Shown: one piece after another, positions 1-10,389 of the stretch
Layout of the letters: the number at the start of each line of letters is the position of its first letter
Position numbering within the stretch: the first letter of the stretch is position 1
From: Streptomyces populi
GTDB taxonomy: Bacteria; Actinomycetota; Actinomycetes; Streptomycetales; Streptomycetaceae
Direction: 5' to 3'
DNA: 64,000 bases
Assembly: GCF_002911015.1 (NCBI RefSeq)
Contig: NZ_KZ626843.1
Coordinates: 1-64,000, forward strand
Translations under genes and position numbers: made by a program
The notes under the pieces: model-generated
What the model saw: only the letters and a program-made list of their open reading frames with translations
What the model was told of the DNA's origin: nothing
The model's database searches: none

Positions 1-32
1 GAGGGCCCGCAGCGATCACGCTGCGGGCCCTC
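1..32 (-). terminator. Terminator downstream of nusB
   Basis: A perfect 14-bp inverted repeat (GAGGGCCCGCAGCG and its complement) closes a four-base loop, 46 bases past the nusB stop. It has no T-tract, as is usual for Streptomyces terminators. It probably ends the aro/efp/nusB transcript and may also serve a convergent gene to the left. Confidence 0.8.
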
Positions 33-78
33 CGGCGTTCCGTACGCCCCCCGGGGCCGTACGGCTACGGCTGCCGAG

Positions 79-513
79 TCAGTTCTCGTCGCGGCGGAGC
101 GAGGGCTTCAGGTCCTTCAGCCGGCCCAGCAGGCCGTTCACGAACGAGGGCGACTCGTCCGTGGAGAACTCCTTCGCCAGCTGCACCGCCTCGTCGAGCA
201 CCACGGCGTCCGGGGTCTCGTCGACCCAGATCAGCTCGTAGGCACCGAGGCGCAGGATGTTGCGGTCGACGACCGGCATCCTGTCCAGCGTCCAGCCGAC
301 GGCGTACTGCGCGATGAGCTCGTCGATCCGCCGCGCCTTGGCGGCGTAGCCCTCGACCAGCTCCATCGTGTATTCGCTGACCGGCGGCTGCCGGGTGTCG
401 GACCGGGAGTGCCGGATCCAGTCCGCGAGGACCGTCAGGACGTCCACACCGCGCTGGTCGCCCTCGAAGAGGATCTGGAAGGCGCGCTTGCGGGCCGTGT
501 TGCGGGCAGCCAC
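79..513 (-). CDS. nusB: Transcription antitermination factor NusB
   Basis: This is a small RNA-binding protein that, with NusE (S10), binds boxA in rRNA leaders and supports antitermination. The 144-residue length is typical. The N-terminal ARKRAFQILFE segment matches the RNA-binding helix of the family, and the C-terminal SFVNGLLGRL matches the conserved FVNGxL motif. The start is GTG, two bases after the efp TAA stop, so the two genes are translationally linked. The efp-nusB order is conserved in actinobacteria. A strong hairpin follows the gene. Confidence 0.96.
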   Translation of the reverse strand: MAARNTARKRAFQILFEGDQRGVDVLTVLADWIRHSRSDTRQPPVSEYTMELVEGYAAKARRIDELIAQYAVGWTLDRMPVVDRNILRLGAYELIWVDETPDAVVLDEAVQLAKEFSTDESPSFVNGLLGRLKDLKPSLRRDEN

Positions 514-515
514 GG

Positions 516-1082
516 TTAGCTGTTCACCCGGCCGAGGTAGTCGCTGGTGCGGGTGTCGACCTTGATCTTCTCACCGGTGGTGATGAAGAGCGGGACCTGG
601 ATCTGGTGACCGGTCTCCAGGGTGGCGGGCTTGGTGCCACCGGTGGAGCGGTCGCCCTGGACGCCCGGCTCGGTCTCCTGGATGACCAGCTCGACGGCGG
701 CCGGCAGCTCGACGAAGAGCACCTCGCCCTCGTGCTGGGCGACGGTGGCCGTGAAGCCCTCGATGAGGAAGTTGGCGGCGTCGCCGACGGCCTTGCGGGC
801 GACCATGAGCTGGTCGTACGTCTCCATGTCCATGAAGACGAAGTACTCGCCGTCCATGTAGGAGAACTGCATGTCGCGCTTGTCGATCGTGGCCGTCTCG
901 ACCTTGACGCCGGCGTTGAACGTCTTGTCGACGACCTTGCCGGAGAGCACGTTCTTCAGCTTGGTGCGCACGAAGGCCGGGCCCTTGCCGGGCTTGACGT
1001 GCTGGAACTCGACGACGGACCAGAGCTGGCCGCCTTCGAGCTTGAGCACCAGGCCGTTCTTGAGGTCGTTCGTGGAAGCCAC
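516..1082 (-). CDS. efp: Translation elongation factor P
   Basis: EF-P binds between the ribosomal P and E sites and relieves stalling at polyproline stretches. All three domains are present over 188 residues: an N-terminal KOW-like domain ([18 protein letters not shown]), the central OB fold, and a C-terminal OB fold ending [18 protein letters not shown]. The GTG start follows an AGGAG about 11 bases upstream. The residue normally modified in other lineages lies in the loop reading [10 protein letters not shown], which carries Lys as expected. The gene sits between an M24-family gene and nusB, all on the same strand. Confidence 0.97.
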   Translation of the reverse strand: MASTNDLKNGLVLKLEGGQLWSVVEFQHVKPGKGPAFVRTKLKNVLSGKVVDKTFNAGVKVETATIDKRDMQFSYMDGEYFVFMDMETYDQLMVARKAVGDAANFLIEGFTATVAQHEGEVLFVELPAAVELVIQETEPGVQGDRSTGGTKPATLETGHQIQVPLFITTGEKIKVDTRTSDYLGRVNS

Positions 1083-1141
1083 GGTTGCGGAATCTCCTGG
1101 ACTGACGTGGACGACCCCGGCGCACGCGCGCAGCCCGAAGG

Positions 1142-2248
1142 CTAGAGCGCGAGCAGTTCCTTGGTCGTGATGGTGAGTAGCTCGGGTCCGCCGTCCGCCT
1201 CGGGGCGTACGACGAGCGTGTCATCGATCCTGACACCGCCCCGGCCCGGGAGGTGGACCCCCGGTTCGACGGTGACCGGCACGCAAGCGTCCAGTTTACC
1301 CATGGCCGCGGGGGCAAGCTGCGGGTCCTCGTCGATTTCGAGCCCGACACCGTGCCCCGTCAGGGACGGAAGGCCTTCCGCGCGGCCCCCGGAATCCAGT
1401 ACCTGGCGGGCCGCGCGGTCCACGTCCCGGTAGGCGGCGCCGGGTGCCAACGCCTCCCGTCCGGCGCGCTGGGCGGCGAAGACGAGGTCGTACAGCTCGA
1501 TCTGCCAGTCGGCGGGCGAGGTGCCGATCACGAACGTACGGCCGATCTCGCACCGGTAGCCGCGGTAGGTCGCGCCGAGACAGACGGAGAGGAAGTCGCC
1601 CTCCTCGACACGCCGGTCGGTGGGCCGGTGGCCGCGGCGTCCCGAGTTCGGGCCGGTGCCGACCGAGGTCGCGAAGGCCGGTCCGTCCGCGCCGTGGTCG
1701 ACGAGACGGCGCTCCAGCTCCAGGGCGAGATGGCGTTCCGTACGGCCGACGAGAATGGATTCGAGGAGTTCACCGAGCGCCTGGTCGGCGATCTCGGCGC
1801 CGATCCGCAGCGCGGAGATCTCCTCCTCGTCCTTGATCACGCGCAGCTGCTCCACCGCGCCGCCCAGGTCGGCCAGGCGCAGCCGCGGCGCGACCGAGCC
1901 GAGGGCGCGGTGCCGCGTCACGGTCAGGTGGTGCTCCTCGACCGCGAGGGAGTCGGCGCCCTGATCGGCCGCCGCACCGGCGGCGGCGACGGCCGGATCA
2001 CCGCCGGCGCGCGACAGCACCCGGACCTCCAGCGCCTCGTCGGGGCGCCCCTCCGCGGCTTCGCCGGACGGAGGGCCGTCGCACAGCAGCACGTCCTCCT
2101 CGCTGCCGAGCAGGAGTACCGCGCCGAGCGGCGCGGCTCCGGCGAGATACCTCACGTTGGCGGGACGGGTGACGAGCGCCGCCGCGCTGCCGCCCGCCGT
2201 ACAGCGCTCCCGGAGCCGCTCTCTGCGGGTCGCGTACACCTCTGGCAT
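1142..2248 (-). CDS. M24 (aminopeptidase P/prolidase-fold) family protein with altered metal site
   Basis: The 368-residue protein has the creatinase-like N domain (about 1-130) and the pita-bread M24 domain (about 140-368). Family members cleave X-Pro bonds using two metals held by Asp, Asp, His, Glu and Glu. Here the first Asp is Cys223 (SVCLGA) and the second is Glu234 (CEIGRTF). The metal His299 (TGHGVG) and Glu328 (VEPG) are kept. The last Glu is Asp342 (RIDDT), and the usual catalytic His of the IHE segment is Asp306 (IDED). It may be a weak, differently metallated or non-catalytic homologue. It lies directly upstream of efp (59-base gap) and is probably co-transcribed with it. Confidence 0.85.
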   Translation of the reverse strand: MPEVYATRRERLRERCTAGGSAAALVTRPANVRYLAGAAPLGAVLLLGSEEDVLLCDGPPSGEAAEGRPDEALEVRVLSRAGGDPAVAAAGAAADQGADSLAVEEHHLTVTRHRALGSVAPRLRLADLGGAVEQLRVIKDEEEISALRIGAEIADQALGELLESILVGRTERHLALELERRLVDHGADGPAFATSVGTGPNSGRRGHRPTDRRVEEGDFLSVCLGATYRGYRCEIGRTFVIGTSPADWQIELYDLVFAAQRAGREALAPGAAYRDVDRAARQVLDSGGRAEGLPSLTGHGVGLEIDEDPQLAPAAMGKLDACVPVTVEPGVHLPGRGGVRIDDTLVVRPEADGGPELLTITTKELLAL

Positions 2249-2617
2249 GAAACCGAGCCTACGAGCGGTGGCCGGATGTCGCCGGTCCAGAGGGCCGGAC
2301 GGGTAGTCCTCCGCCTCGGAGGGACGGATGCGGGACGCGACCGCGACGGGCGGGAACCCTGCCCGGGCACGGCGGCGAGCCCGACGGCCGAGGTCCCCGT
2401 GCCGGGCACACCGATGGTCCTGCCCGGCACGGACGCCCCCGCCGGGCAGGACGGCGGACCCGAGCGGCAGACCGCCGGGTACGACAGGGAACTCACGCGG
2501 CGGAAGTCCACCGCCTCGTACGACGGCCGTCCGGTCGGTTCGTCATCGGGGCGGGCCCGACGGCCTCACCACCGCGGCGGAACGGGTGGTCTCACCGGTG
2601 CCGGGGAGCGGCCGGTC
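2249..2617. other. Intergenic region, 369 bases
   Basis: This GC-rich spacer lies between the P-loop kinase gene and the M24 gene, both on the minus strand. I see no credible coding frame. It contains a short direct repeat of GGTCTCACC near 2590 and 2632 and scattered GC palindromes, but no hairpin strong enough to call a terminator and no clear promoter hexamers. Confidence 0.5.
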
Positions 2618-3511
2618 TCACCACTGCGGCGGGCTGGCGATCGCGCGGGCCAGGACCTCGTCCAGGACGTGGGCCGTGGCCGCCACGTCGAGCTGCGAGT
2701 TGTCGATGATCGGGAGCCCGGAGCCGTACCAGCCGGCCATCCGGCCGTGGATCCGCGCGACCTCCTCGTCGCTGAGCCTGCGGTTCCCGGAGCGCTCCGC
2801 GTTGCGCTCCAGGACCACTTCCAGGCCCGGCAGGAGCACGACCGGCAGCAGCCCGGGGCCCACGTGCCGCTTCCAGCCGCCGAGGCCGACGACCGGCCGG
2901 TCGGGGAAGACCGCGTCGTCGAGGATGCACGAGATGCCGTTGGCCAGGAAGTTGCGGGCGGCGAAGCCGCAGGTGCGGCGGGCGAGACGATACTGCGCCT
3001 CGGAATGGTCGTTCCATCCCGACTGCGGGTCGGCGAAGCCCGAGCGCACCCATTCGCGTACGTCGTCGAGGCTGATGTGGGCCGTGGGAACCCGGCGGTG
3101 GTCCGCCCAGTACCTGGCGACGCTGGTCTTCCCCGCGCCCGCGGGGCCGATGAGCAGGACCGCGAGCGTGGTCGCCGCGGGGTCGGGCGCGCCCGTGGCG
3201 GGCGGCGGGCTCGGCATGGCCACCGAGACGCCCGGAGGGAGCTGCACATGCCCGGTGCCGTCCGGCACGGGCGGATGCGGCGGAGGCTGCACCGACGGGT
3301 GCTGCGGAGGCTGCGGGGGCATCTGATGCGGCGGCAGATGGTGCTGTGGCGCCTGGGCGGGCGGGGCGCCGGGCGGCACCGGCGCGCCGGCGAAGCCCGG
3401 AGCGGGCGCGGGACCCTGCTGCCCCGGGTACTGTCCGGCCGGCGACCAGCCGACGGCCGGCCCTCGCCCCGGCTGGTGGGGCGGCAGCGGAGCCCCCACT
3501 GCGTGCTGCAT
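2618..3511 (-). CDS. AAA/P-loop kinase-like ATPase with proline-rich N-terminus
   Basis: The 297-residue protein has two parts. Residues 1-110 are low-complexity and rich in Pro, Gln, Gly and His. The rest is a P-loop NTPase domain with Walker A GPAGAGKT at 122-129, followed by SLDDVREWV and a later DDAVFPDR segment. The layout resembles the polynucleotide-kinase/zeta-toxin-like AAA_33 group that phosphorylates small substrates. The substrate is not evident. The ATG start has ACGGAG upstream. It lies between aroB and the M24 gene, a placement I recall in other Streptomyces, but nothing ties it to shikimate chemistry. Confidence 0.75.
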   Translation of the reverse strand: MQHAVGAPLPPHQPGRGPAVGWSPAGQYPGQQGPAPAPGFAGAPVPPGAPPAQAPQHHLPPHQMPPQPPQHPSVQPPPHPPVPDGTGHVQLPPGVSVAMPSPPPATGAPDPAATTLAVLLIGPAGAGKTSVARYWADHRRVPTAHISLDDVREWVRSGFADPQSGWNDHSEAQYRLARRTCGFAARNFLANGISCILDDAVFPDRPVVGLGGWKRHVGPGLLPVVLLPGLEVVLERNAERSGNRRLSDEEVARIHGRMAGWYGSGLPIIDNSQLDVAATAHVLDEVLARAIASPPQW

Positions 3512-3588
3512 CCGGTGCCACTCCGTCTCGTACAGGCGATGAGCGCTGGCGGACGGGACGCGGGCCCCGTCGCTACTGAACGGTACCT

Positions 3589-3620
3589 TCCCCGGCCGCC
3601 GTTGTGTGAACGGCCGGGGA
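3589..3620 (-). terminator. Hairpin downstream of aroB
   Basis: A 9-10 bp GC stem (CCCCGGCCG with CGGCCGGGG) encloses a 12-base loop. It lies 84 bases beyond the aroB stop and upstream of the P-loop kinase gene. It is a plausible terminator or attenuator for the aroC-aroK-aroB transcript. Confidence 0.5.
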
Positions 3621-3703
3621 CGGTGCGAAGTGCCCGGGAAGGAGAGGCAAAACGGGCTGAGCAGGTGCGCTTCGGAGGATAAGACCCCGCGCGGCGCGGT
3701 CGG

Positions 3704-5303
<1,600 letters not shown>

Positions 5304-5307
<4 letters not shown>

Positions 5308-6488
5308 CGGATGGCCAGGTTCTCGAGGTAGGACCGGACGTTGCGGCGGGTCTCGGTGACCGAGTCGCCGCCGAACTTCTCGGCCACCGCGTCCGCGAGG
5401 ACGAGGGCGACCATGGCCTCGGCGACGATGCCCGCGGCCGGGACGGCGGAGACGTCGGAGCGCTGGTGGTGGGCCTTGGCGGCCTCGCCGGTGGCGACGT
5501 CGACGGTGGCCAGCGCGCGCGGCACGGTGGCGATCGGCTTCATCGCGGCGCGGACGCGCAGCAGTTCGCCGGTGGTCAGACCGCCCTCGGTGCCGCCGGC
5601 GCGGCCGGAGACGCGGCGGATGCCCTCGGGCGTGGAGACGATCTCGTCGTGGGCCTGGGAGCCGGGAACCCGGGCCAGCTCGAAGCCGTCGCCGATCTCG
5701 ACGCCCTTGATCGCCTGGATGCCCATCAGGGCGCCGGCGAGACGGGCGTCCAGCTTGCGGTCCCAGTGGACGTGCGAGCCGAGGCCGACGGGGACGCCGT
5801 ACGCGAGCACCTCGACGACGCCGCCGAGCGTGTCGCCGTCCTTGTGGGCCTGGTCGACCTCCGCGACCATCGCCTTCGAGGCGTCGGCGTCGAGGCAGCG
5901 CAGCGGGTCGGCGTCGAGCTTCTCGACGTCGGCCGGGGTGGGGTAGACGCCCCCCGGAGCCTTCACTGAGCAGAGCTCGACGACGTGGGAGACGATCTCG
6001 ATCCCGGCCGTCTCCTTCAGGTACGACCGGGCGACGGCGCCGAGCGCCACGCGGGCCGCGGTCTCACGGGCGGAGGCGCGCTCCAGGATCGGCCGGGCCT
6101 CGTCGAAGCCGTACTTCTGCATGCCCGCGAGGTCGGCGTGGCCGGGCCGCGGGCGGGTCAGCGGGGCGTTGCGGGCGAGACCGTCGAGGATCTCCTGGTC
6201 CACCGGGTCGGCCGCCATGACCTGTTCCCACTTGGGCCATTCGGTGTTGCCGACCATGACCGCGACCGGGGAGCCGAGGGTGAGGCCGTGCCGGACGCCG
6301 CCGAGGAAGGTGACCTCGTCACGCTCGAACTTCATCCGGGCACCGCGTCCATAACCCAGGCGCCGCCGGGCGAGGTGGTCCGCCACCATCTCCGTGGTGA
6401 TCGGCACGCCGGCGGGAAGGCCCTCCAGCGTCGCGACAAGTGCGGGACCGTGGGACTCCCCCGCGGTCAGCCAGCGCAACCTGCTCAA
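5304..6488 (-). CDS. aroC: Chorismate synthase
   Basis: AroC makes chorismate from EPSP using reduced FMN. The 394-residue protein begins [16 protein letters not shown], the first family signature, and holds the GR(A)[10 protein letters not shown] signature and the DVSAVPAAG segment near the C-terminus. The start is TTG at 6488, supported by GAGGAG five bases upstream. It is the first gene of the aroC-aroK-aroB set. Confidence 0.98.
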
Positions 6489-6662
6489 CGGTGCTCCTCA
6501 TGCTCGCGCCCTGGTACTGCTGCTGCGTACACGTGTCCTCGCGTACGGCGACGGCGCGACCGGGTGCGCGGCCCTGGCCCGCCATGTCCGATCCTCCCAC
6601 GTTCGGGGGCGGAAACAGGCCGCAGGTCCATCAGGCGGGACGGCCGGGCGCGGACGGCGGAC

Positions 6663-7061
6663 TCAGCGCGCCCCGTCCTGTCCCTGTACCGGCGCGTGGT
6701 CGCCGGGGAAGTCGGCACCGCTCGGCCCGGCCGACGCCGGGGTCTGCTGGGGCTGGTTCTGCTGCGGCTGGTTCTCCTGGAGTTGGTTCTCCTGGGGGGC
6801 GTACGCGCCCAGATAATCCGCGCCACGCCCCTGTCCGTACTGCGCCGCGGCGTGCACGGGCTGCCCCGTCCGCACGGCGCGCCGGTACTGGATCTTGCGC
6901 TTGAGCTTGAGGGTCCACGAGCCGACGACGGCGAGCACAACCAGCGCGAGCACCATGACCTGCACCCAGCCGGGCATGAACCACAGTATGAACTTCAGGA
7001 CGAGCTCGAAGATCTCGCTCCTGCCGGACGCCAGCGGCACCCCGGTGGACATGTCGGTCAT
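6663..7061 (-). CDS. Small membrane protein with Gln-rich tail
   Basis: This is a 132-residue protein of unknown function. A hydrophobic stretch (about residues 20-50, FILWFMPGWVQVMVLALVVL) predicts one long or two short membrane segments, followed by a basic patch (KLKRKIQYRR) and a soluble tail. The tail holds an imperfect Gln/Asn/Pro repeat (QENQ, QENQ, QQNQ). It lies between aroE and aroC on the same strand. A second in-frame ATG at 7052 is possible. I recognise it only as a Streptomyces-type conserved hypothetical. Confidence 0.75.
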   Translation of the reverse strand: MTDMSTGVPLASGRSEIFELVLKFILWFMPGWVQVMVLALVVLAVVGSWTLKLKRKIQYRRAVRTGQPVHAAAQYGQGRGADYLGAYAPQENQLQENQPQQNQPQQTPASAGPSGADFPGDHAPVQGQDGAR

Positions 7062-7113
7062 GTACCTGACTCCCCTGACCCCTCGCTCCGCCCCCTGCGG
7101 AACTCAGTGGATC

Positions 7114-7953
7114 TTAGCGGGAGGCGAGCGCGTGCTCCCCCGCCTTCCTCATGGCGTCCACGGGGGCCGGGTGCCGTCCGGTCATCTGCTCCACCTGGAG
7201 CACCGCCTGGTGGACGAGCAGGTCGAGTCCGCCGACGACGGCCCCGCCGTACGCGGACCAGCGCGCCGCGAGGTCGGTCGGCCAGGGGTCGTACAGCACG
7301 TCGAAGAGGGTCGTGGGGCGCCCCGGGACGGCGGCGGCCAGCGCGTCCGTGGTCCCGGCCGGCGTCGTGGCGATCACCAGGGGCGCCCGCAGCGCCTGTT
7401 CGGCGTCTGCCCAGTCCTCGGTGCGCACCTCGATCTCGAGGCGCTCGCCCCACTGCCGCATCTCGGCGGCCCGCTCCCGGCTCCGGACGTACGCGACGAC
7501 CTCGCCGGTGCAGATCCGCGCGAGGGCGGCCAACGCGGAGGAGGCGGTGGCGCCGGCGCCGAGGACGGCGGCCGAATCGACCTGTTCGATGCCCCGCTCG
7601 CGCAGCGCGGCGACCATCCCGGGGATGTCGGTGTTGTCCCCGACGCGCCGCCCGTCCTCGGTGAACACGACGGTGTTGACCGCCTCGACGGAGGCGGCCG
7701 TCTCGCTGATCTCGTCGAGGAGCGGCATGACGGCCCGCTTGAGCGGCATGGTCAGCGACAGTCCGGCCCACTCCGGTCCGAGGCCCCCGACGAAAGCGGG
7801 CAGCGCCTCCTCGTCGACCTCGAAGCGGTCGTACGCCCAGTCACCGAGACCCAGCTCCCGGTACGCCGCGCGGTGCAGCACCGGGGAGAGGGAATGGGCG
7901 ATCGGCGAACCGAGCACCGCGGCCCGGCGGGCATCAGTTGCCCGAGCTGGCAT
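7114..7953 (-). CDS. aroE: Shikimate dehydrogenase
   Basis: AroE reduces 3-dehydroshikimate to shikimate with NADPH. With ATG at 7953 the protein is 279 residues and opens with the substrate-binding AAVLGSPIAHSLSPVLH motif. The catalytic Lys is in LTMPLK, the Asp in NTDIPG, and the dinucleotide loop is GAGATASSAL. The upstream frame extension to 8169 is shadow sequence inside mltG. The start overlaps the end of mltG by 20 bases, implying coupled translation after mltG. Confidence 0.97.
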   Translation of the reverse strand: MPARATDARRAAVLGSPIAHSLSPVLHRAAYRELGLGDWAYDRFEVDEEALPAFVGGLGPEWAGLSLTMPLKRAVMPLLDEISETAASVEAVNTVVFTEDGRRVGDNTDIPGMVAALRERGIEQVDSAAVLGAGATASSALAALARICTGEVVAYVRSRERAAEMRQWGERLEIEVRTEDWADAEQALRAPLVIATTPAGTTDALAAAVPGRPTTLFDVLYDPWPTDLAARWSAYGGAVVGGLDLLVHQAVLQVEQMTGRHPAPVDAMRKAGEHALASR

Positions 7954-9790
7954 TGAACTTGTCCTTGAGTTTCTCGAATTCGGCGAGCGTCTTGGCGAAT
8001 TCCGTGTTGTTCTGACCGTCGGTCGCCACGAAGTACATCCAGCCGTCCTTCGTGGGGTTGAACACCGCCCTGAAGGCGTCGTCACCGGGATTGCCGATCG
8101 GACCGGGCGGCAGACCCCGATGGTAATACGTGTTGTACGGGTCCGGATTGCTGTTGATCTCGGACTCACCGATATTGATCTTGCTCTGCCCCTTCAGGTA
8201 ATTGAAGGTCGAGTCGAACTGAAGTTTCTGATTGGTCTCGGTGTTGGTGCTCTTCAGGCGGTTGTAGACGACCTCGGCCATCTTGCGGTAGTCGTCGTGC
8301 GTCTTGCCCTCCGCCTGGACCAGGCTCGCGACCGTGACCACCTGCAGCGGATCGTCGAGCTTGAGTGCCTTCGCCTTCGCCACGAGTCCCATCGCCGCGT
8401 ACCTCTTGTCGGCCTGCGCGACCATGCTCTTCAGCACGGTCTCGGGCTTCATCCCCTTGGCGGCGGGATACGTGAGCGGGTAGAGGAACCCTTCCAGGGG
8501 ATCCTTTATGTCCTTGTTGCTGTTCGCCCAGCTCGGAAGCCCGAGGGTCTTGTACTTCTTCTTCGCGACGGCGCTGGTGGTGCCCTTGGCGAGGCCGAGC
8601 TTCGCGTCGATCGCCGCGTACACCTGGGCATTGCGGGTCCCGGGAGGCACGGTCACGTTGTTCTGGCTCTTGGGGTCGAGCATCAGCGCGACGGCGCTCT
8701 TGGCCGACATCCCCTTGCGCAGGATGTAGGCGCCCGCCTGGATCGTCTTGCCCTTGGGATTCTCCGCCTGGGCCGACACGAACGCGTCCACGCTCTTGAC
8801 GACACCGGCCGCCTTGAGCTTCTGGCCGATCACATAGCCGCCCTCGCCCTTGGCGATCTCGACGGGAACCTGCCCCGAGCCCTCGCCCGCGAAATCGGGG
8901 GCGGAGCCGAAACGATTCTGGTAGTACTGGTACCCGAAATACCCGGCTCCGGCGATACCGCCGCCGAAGACCAGGACGACCACCAGGCAGGCGACGCCGT
9001 TGCGGCTCTTCTTGCCCTTGCCGCCCCCGCGCTCCTTGCCCCCGCGCTCCTTGCGGTCACCGCGGCCCCGGCGCTCCTTCGGGTCGTCGTCCTCGTCGAG
9101 GTCGTCGTCCTCGTCGTCGTCACCGGCGAAGAAGGCGTGCTCGCCCTGGTCCGGTCCCGGGTCCCAGTCCGACTCGGACTCGGGTTCGGGTTCGGGTTCG
9201 GCGCCGCGCCGGGCCGGCGGCTCGGGCGGCGGATAGGCCTCGGGCGTGTTGTAGAGGTCGGGCTGCTCGCCCGCGTACTGGCCCGCGTAGGGGTCGGCGG
9301 GGTCGGCCGCGTACGGCACCTGCGGCTGCGCACCGCTGCCGCTGTCGGCGTACTGCTGCTGGCCCTGACCCGGGTACTGCTGCCCCTGGCCGGGGTACTG
9401 CTGACCACCCTGACCCGGGTACTGCTGACCCTGGCCGGGATACTGCTGCTGACCCTGCCCCGGGTACTGCTGCTGCCCCTGGCCGGAGTACTGCTGCTGG
9501 CCCTGGCCGGGGTACTGCTGGCCCTGGAACTGCTGACCCTGGTACTGCTGACCCTGGTACTGCTGCTGGCCGGGATACTGCCCGTGCTGGCCCTGCTGCG
9601 CGTACTGCTGCTGGCCCTGGTACTGCTGACCCTGGCCCCAGTCGCCCTGCTGCTGCGGATAGTGCTGCGGCTGGCCGCCGTCGTAGGCGGACTGGCCGTC
9701 GGCGGCCTGCCCGCCCCATCCGCCGTCCCCGTACAACGGGTCCTCCGGATGCCACGGTTCGGAGCCAGGGCCCCGGCCATACTCAGTCAT
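7934..9790 (-). CDS. mltG: Endolytic murein transglycosylase MltG (YceG family)
   Basis: MltG cleaves nascent peptidoglycan glycan strands at the membrane. The chosen ATG at 9790 gives 618 residues. About 1-180 is a cytoplasmic tail rich in Gln, Gly, Tyr and Pro with many GQQYPGQ-like repeats. Acidic and Lys/Arg runs follow, then one membrane segment near 262-283 and the extracytoplasmic YceG domain to the end. The core motif usually written ASIVExE reads ASLVQAEG here (Q492, E494). mltG sits between ruvX and aroE, the usual actinobacterial arrangement. Confidence 0.92.
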   Translation of the reverse strand: MTEYGRGPGSEPWHPEDPLYGDGGWGGQAADGQSAYDGGQPQHYPQQQGDWGQGQQYQGQQQYAQQGQHGQYPGQQQYQGQQYQGQQFQGQQYPGQGQQQYSGQGQQQYPGQGQQQYPGQGQQYPGQGGQQYPGQGQQYPGQGQQQYADSGSGAQPQVPYAADPADPYAGQYAGEQPDLYNTPEAYPPPEPPARRGAEPEPEPESESDWDPGPDQGEHAFFAGDDDEDDDLDEDDDPKERRGRGDRKERGGKERGGGKGKKSRNGVACLVVVLVFGGGIAGAGYFGYQYYQNRFGSAPDFAGEGSGQVPVEIAKGEGGYVIGQKLKAAGVVKSVDAFVSAQAENPKGKTIQAGAYILRKGMSAKSAVALMLDPKSQNNVTVPPGTRNAQVYAAIDAKLGLAKGTTSAVAKKKYKTLGLPSWANSNKDIKDPLEGFLYPLTYPAAKGMKPETVLKSMVAQADKRYAAMGLVAKAKALKLDDPLQVVTVASLVQAEGKTHDDYRKMAEVVYNRLKSTNTETNQKLQFDSTFNYLKGQSKINIGESEINSNPDPYNTYYHRGLPPGPIGNPGDDAFRAVFNPTKDGWMYFVATDGQNNTEFAKTLAEFEKLKDKFNASSGN

Positions 9791-9913
9791 CGATCCCCTA
9801 CGAGCCGCGAGCCGGCAGCGGCCGGCTCGCGTGGCCCGGCTCCCGTCCGCCTCTTTACTGTGCGACGGCTGTTCGAACACCACCGCATCGGGCGGAACGT
9901 TACCGTATCGCGA

Positions 9914-10378
9914 TCACATGACCACTTCGACGCCCTCTCCGGGCGACTTGCCTGACACCCGTTCGGATTCCAGGGCTTGCTGCAGGATGACGACTGCCGC
10001 AGCCTGGTCGATCACCGACCGGCCCTTCTTCGTCTTCACACCCGCGGCACGCAGGCCCTGGCCGGCCGTGACCGTGGTCATCCTCTCATCCAGGAGCCGT
10101 ACCGGAACAGGAGCGATCCCTTCCGCGAGCTCCTGGGCGAAGGCGCGGACCTTGGCCGCGGCCGGGCCCTCGCCCCCCTTGAGGGAGCGAGGGAGTCCGA
10201 CGACGACCTCGATCGGCTCGTACTCCTCGACGAGTTGCCTCAGTCGGCGGTGGGCGGCCGGGATGTCACGTCCCGGGACCGTCTCCACCGGAGTCGCGAG
10301 GATCCCGTCGGGGTCGCACGAGGCGACCCCGATCCGGGCGTCCCCGACGTCGATCGCGAGCCGACGTCCTCTGCGCAT
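9914..10378 (-). CDS. ruvX: YqgF/RuvX family Holliday-junction resolvase-like nuclease
   Basis: The 154-residue protein has the RNase H-like YqgF fold. It opens with GRRLAIDVGDARIGVASCD, which holds the first acidic residue, then VVGLPRSLKGGEGPAA, and ends with VRLLDERMTTVTA and a late Asp. Family members process pre-16S rRNA 5' ends and have been proposed as resolvases. It follows alaS by 11 bases and precedes mltG, so it is probably co-transcribed with both. Confidence 0.95.
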   Translation of the reverse strand: MRRGRRLAIDVGDARIGVASCDPDGILATPVETVPGRDIPAAHRRLRQLVEEYEPIEVVVGLPRSLKGGEGPAAAKVRAFAQELAEGIAPVPVRLLDERMTTVTAGQGLRAAGVKTKKGRSVIDQAAAVVILQQALESERVSGKSPGEGVEVVM

Positions 10379-10389
10379 GTCCGCGGCCC

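Noticed and set aside
1253..3682. Very long plus-strand open frame (about 800 codons) opposite the M24 and kinase genes
   Set aside because: High GC removes stop codons on the antisense strand. The frame lacks homology, its composition is Arg/Gly-rich, and minus-strand genes explain the region fully.
9000..9660. Tandem repeat suspected to be a CRISPR or minisatellite
   Set aside because: The repeats are in-frame GQQYPGQ codons inside mltG with variable unit length and no spacers, so they are coding low-complexity sequence.
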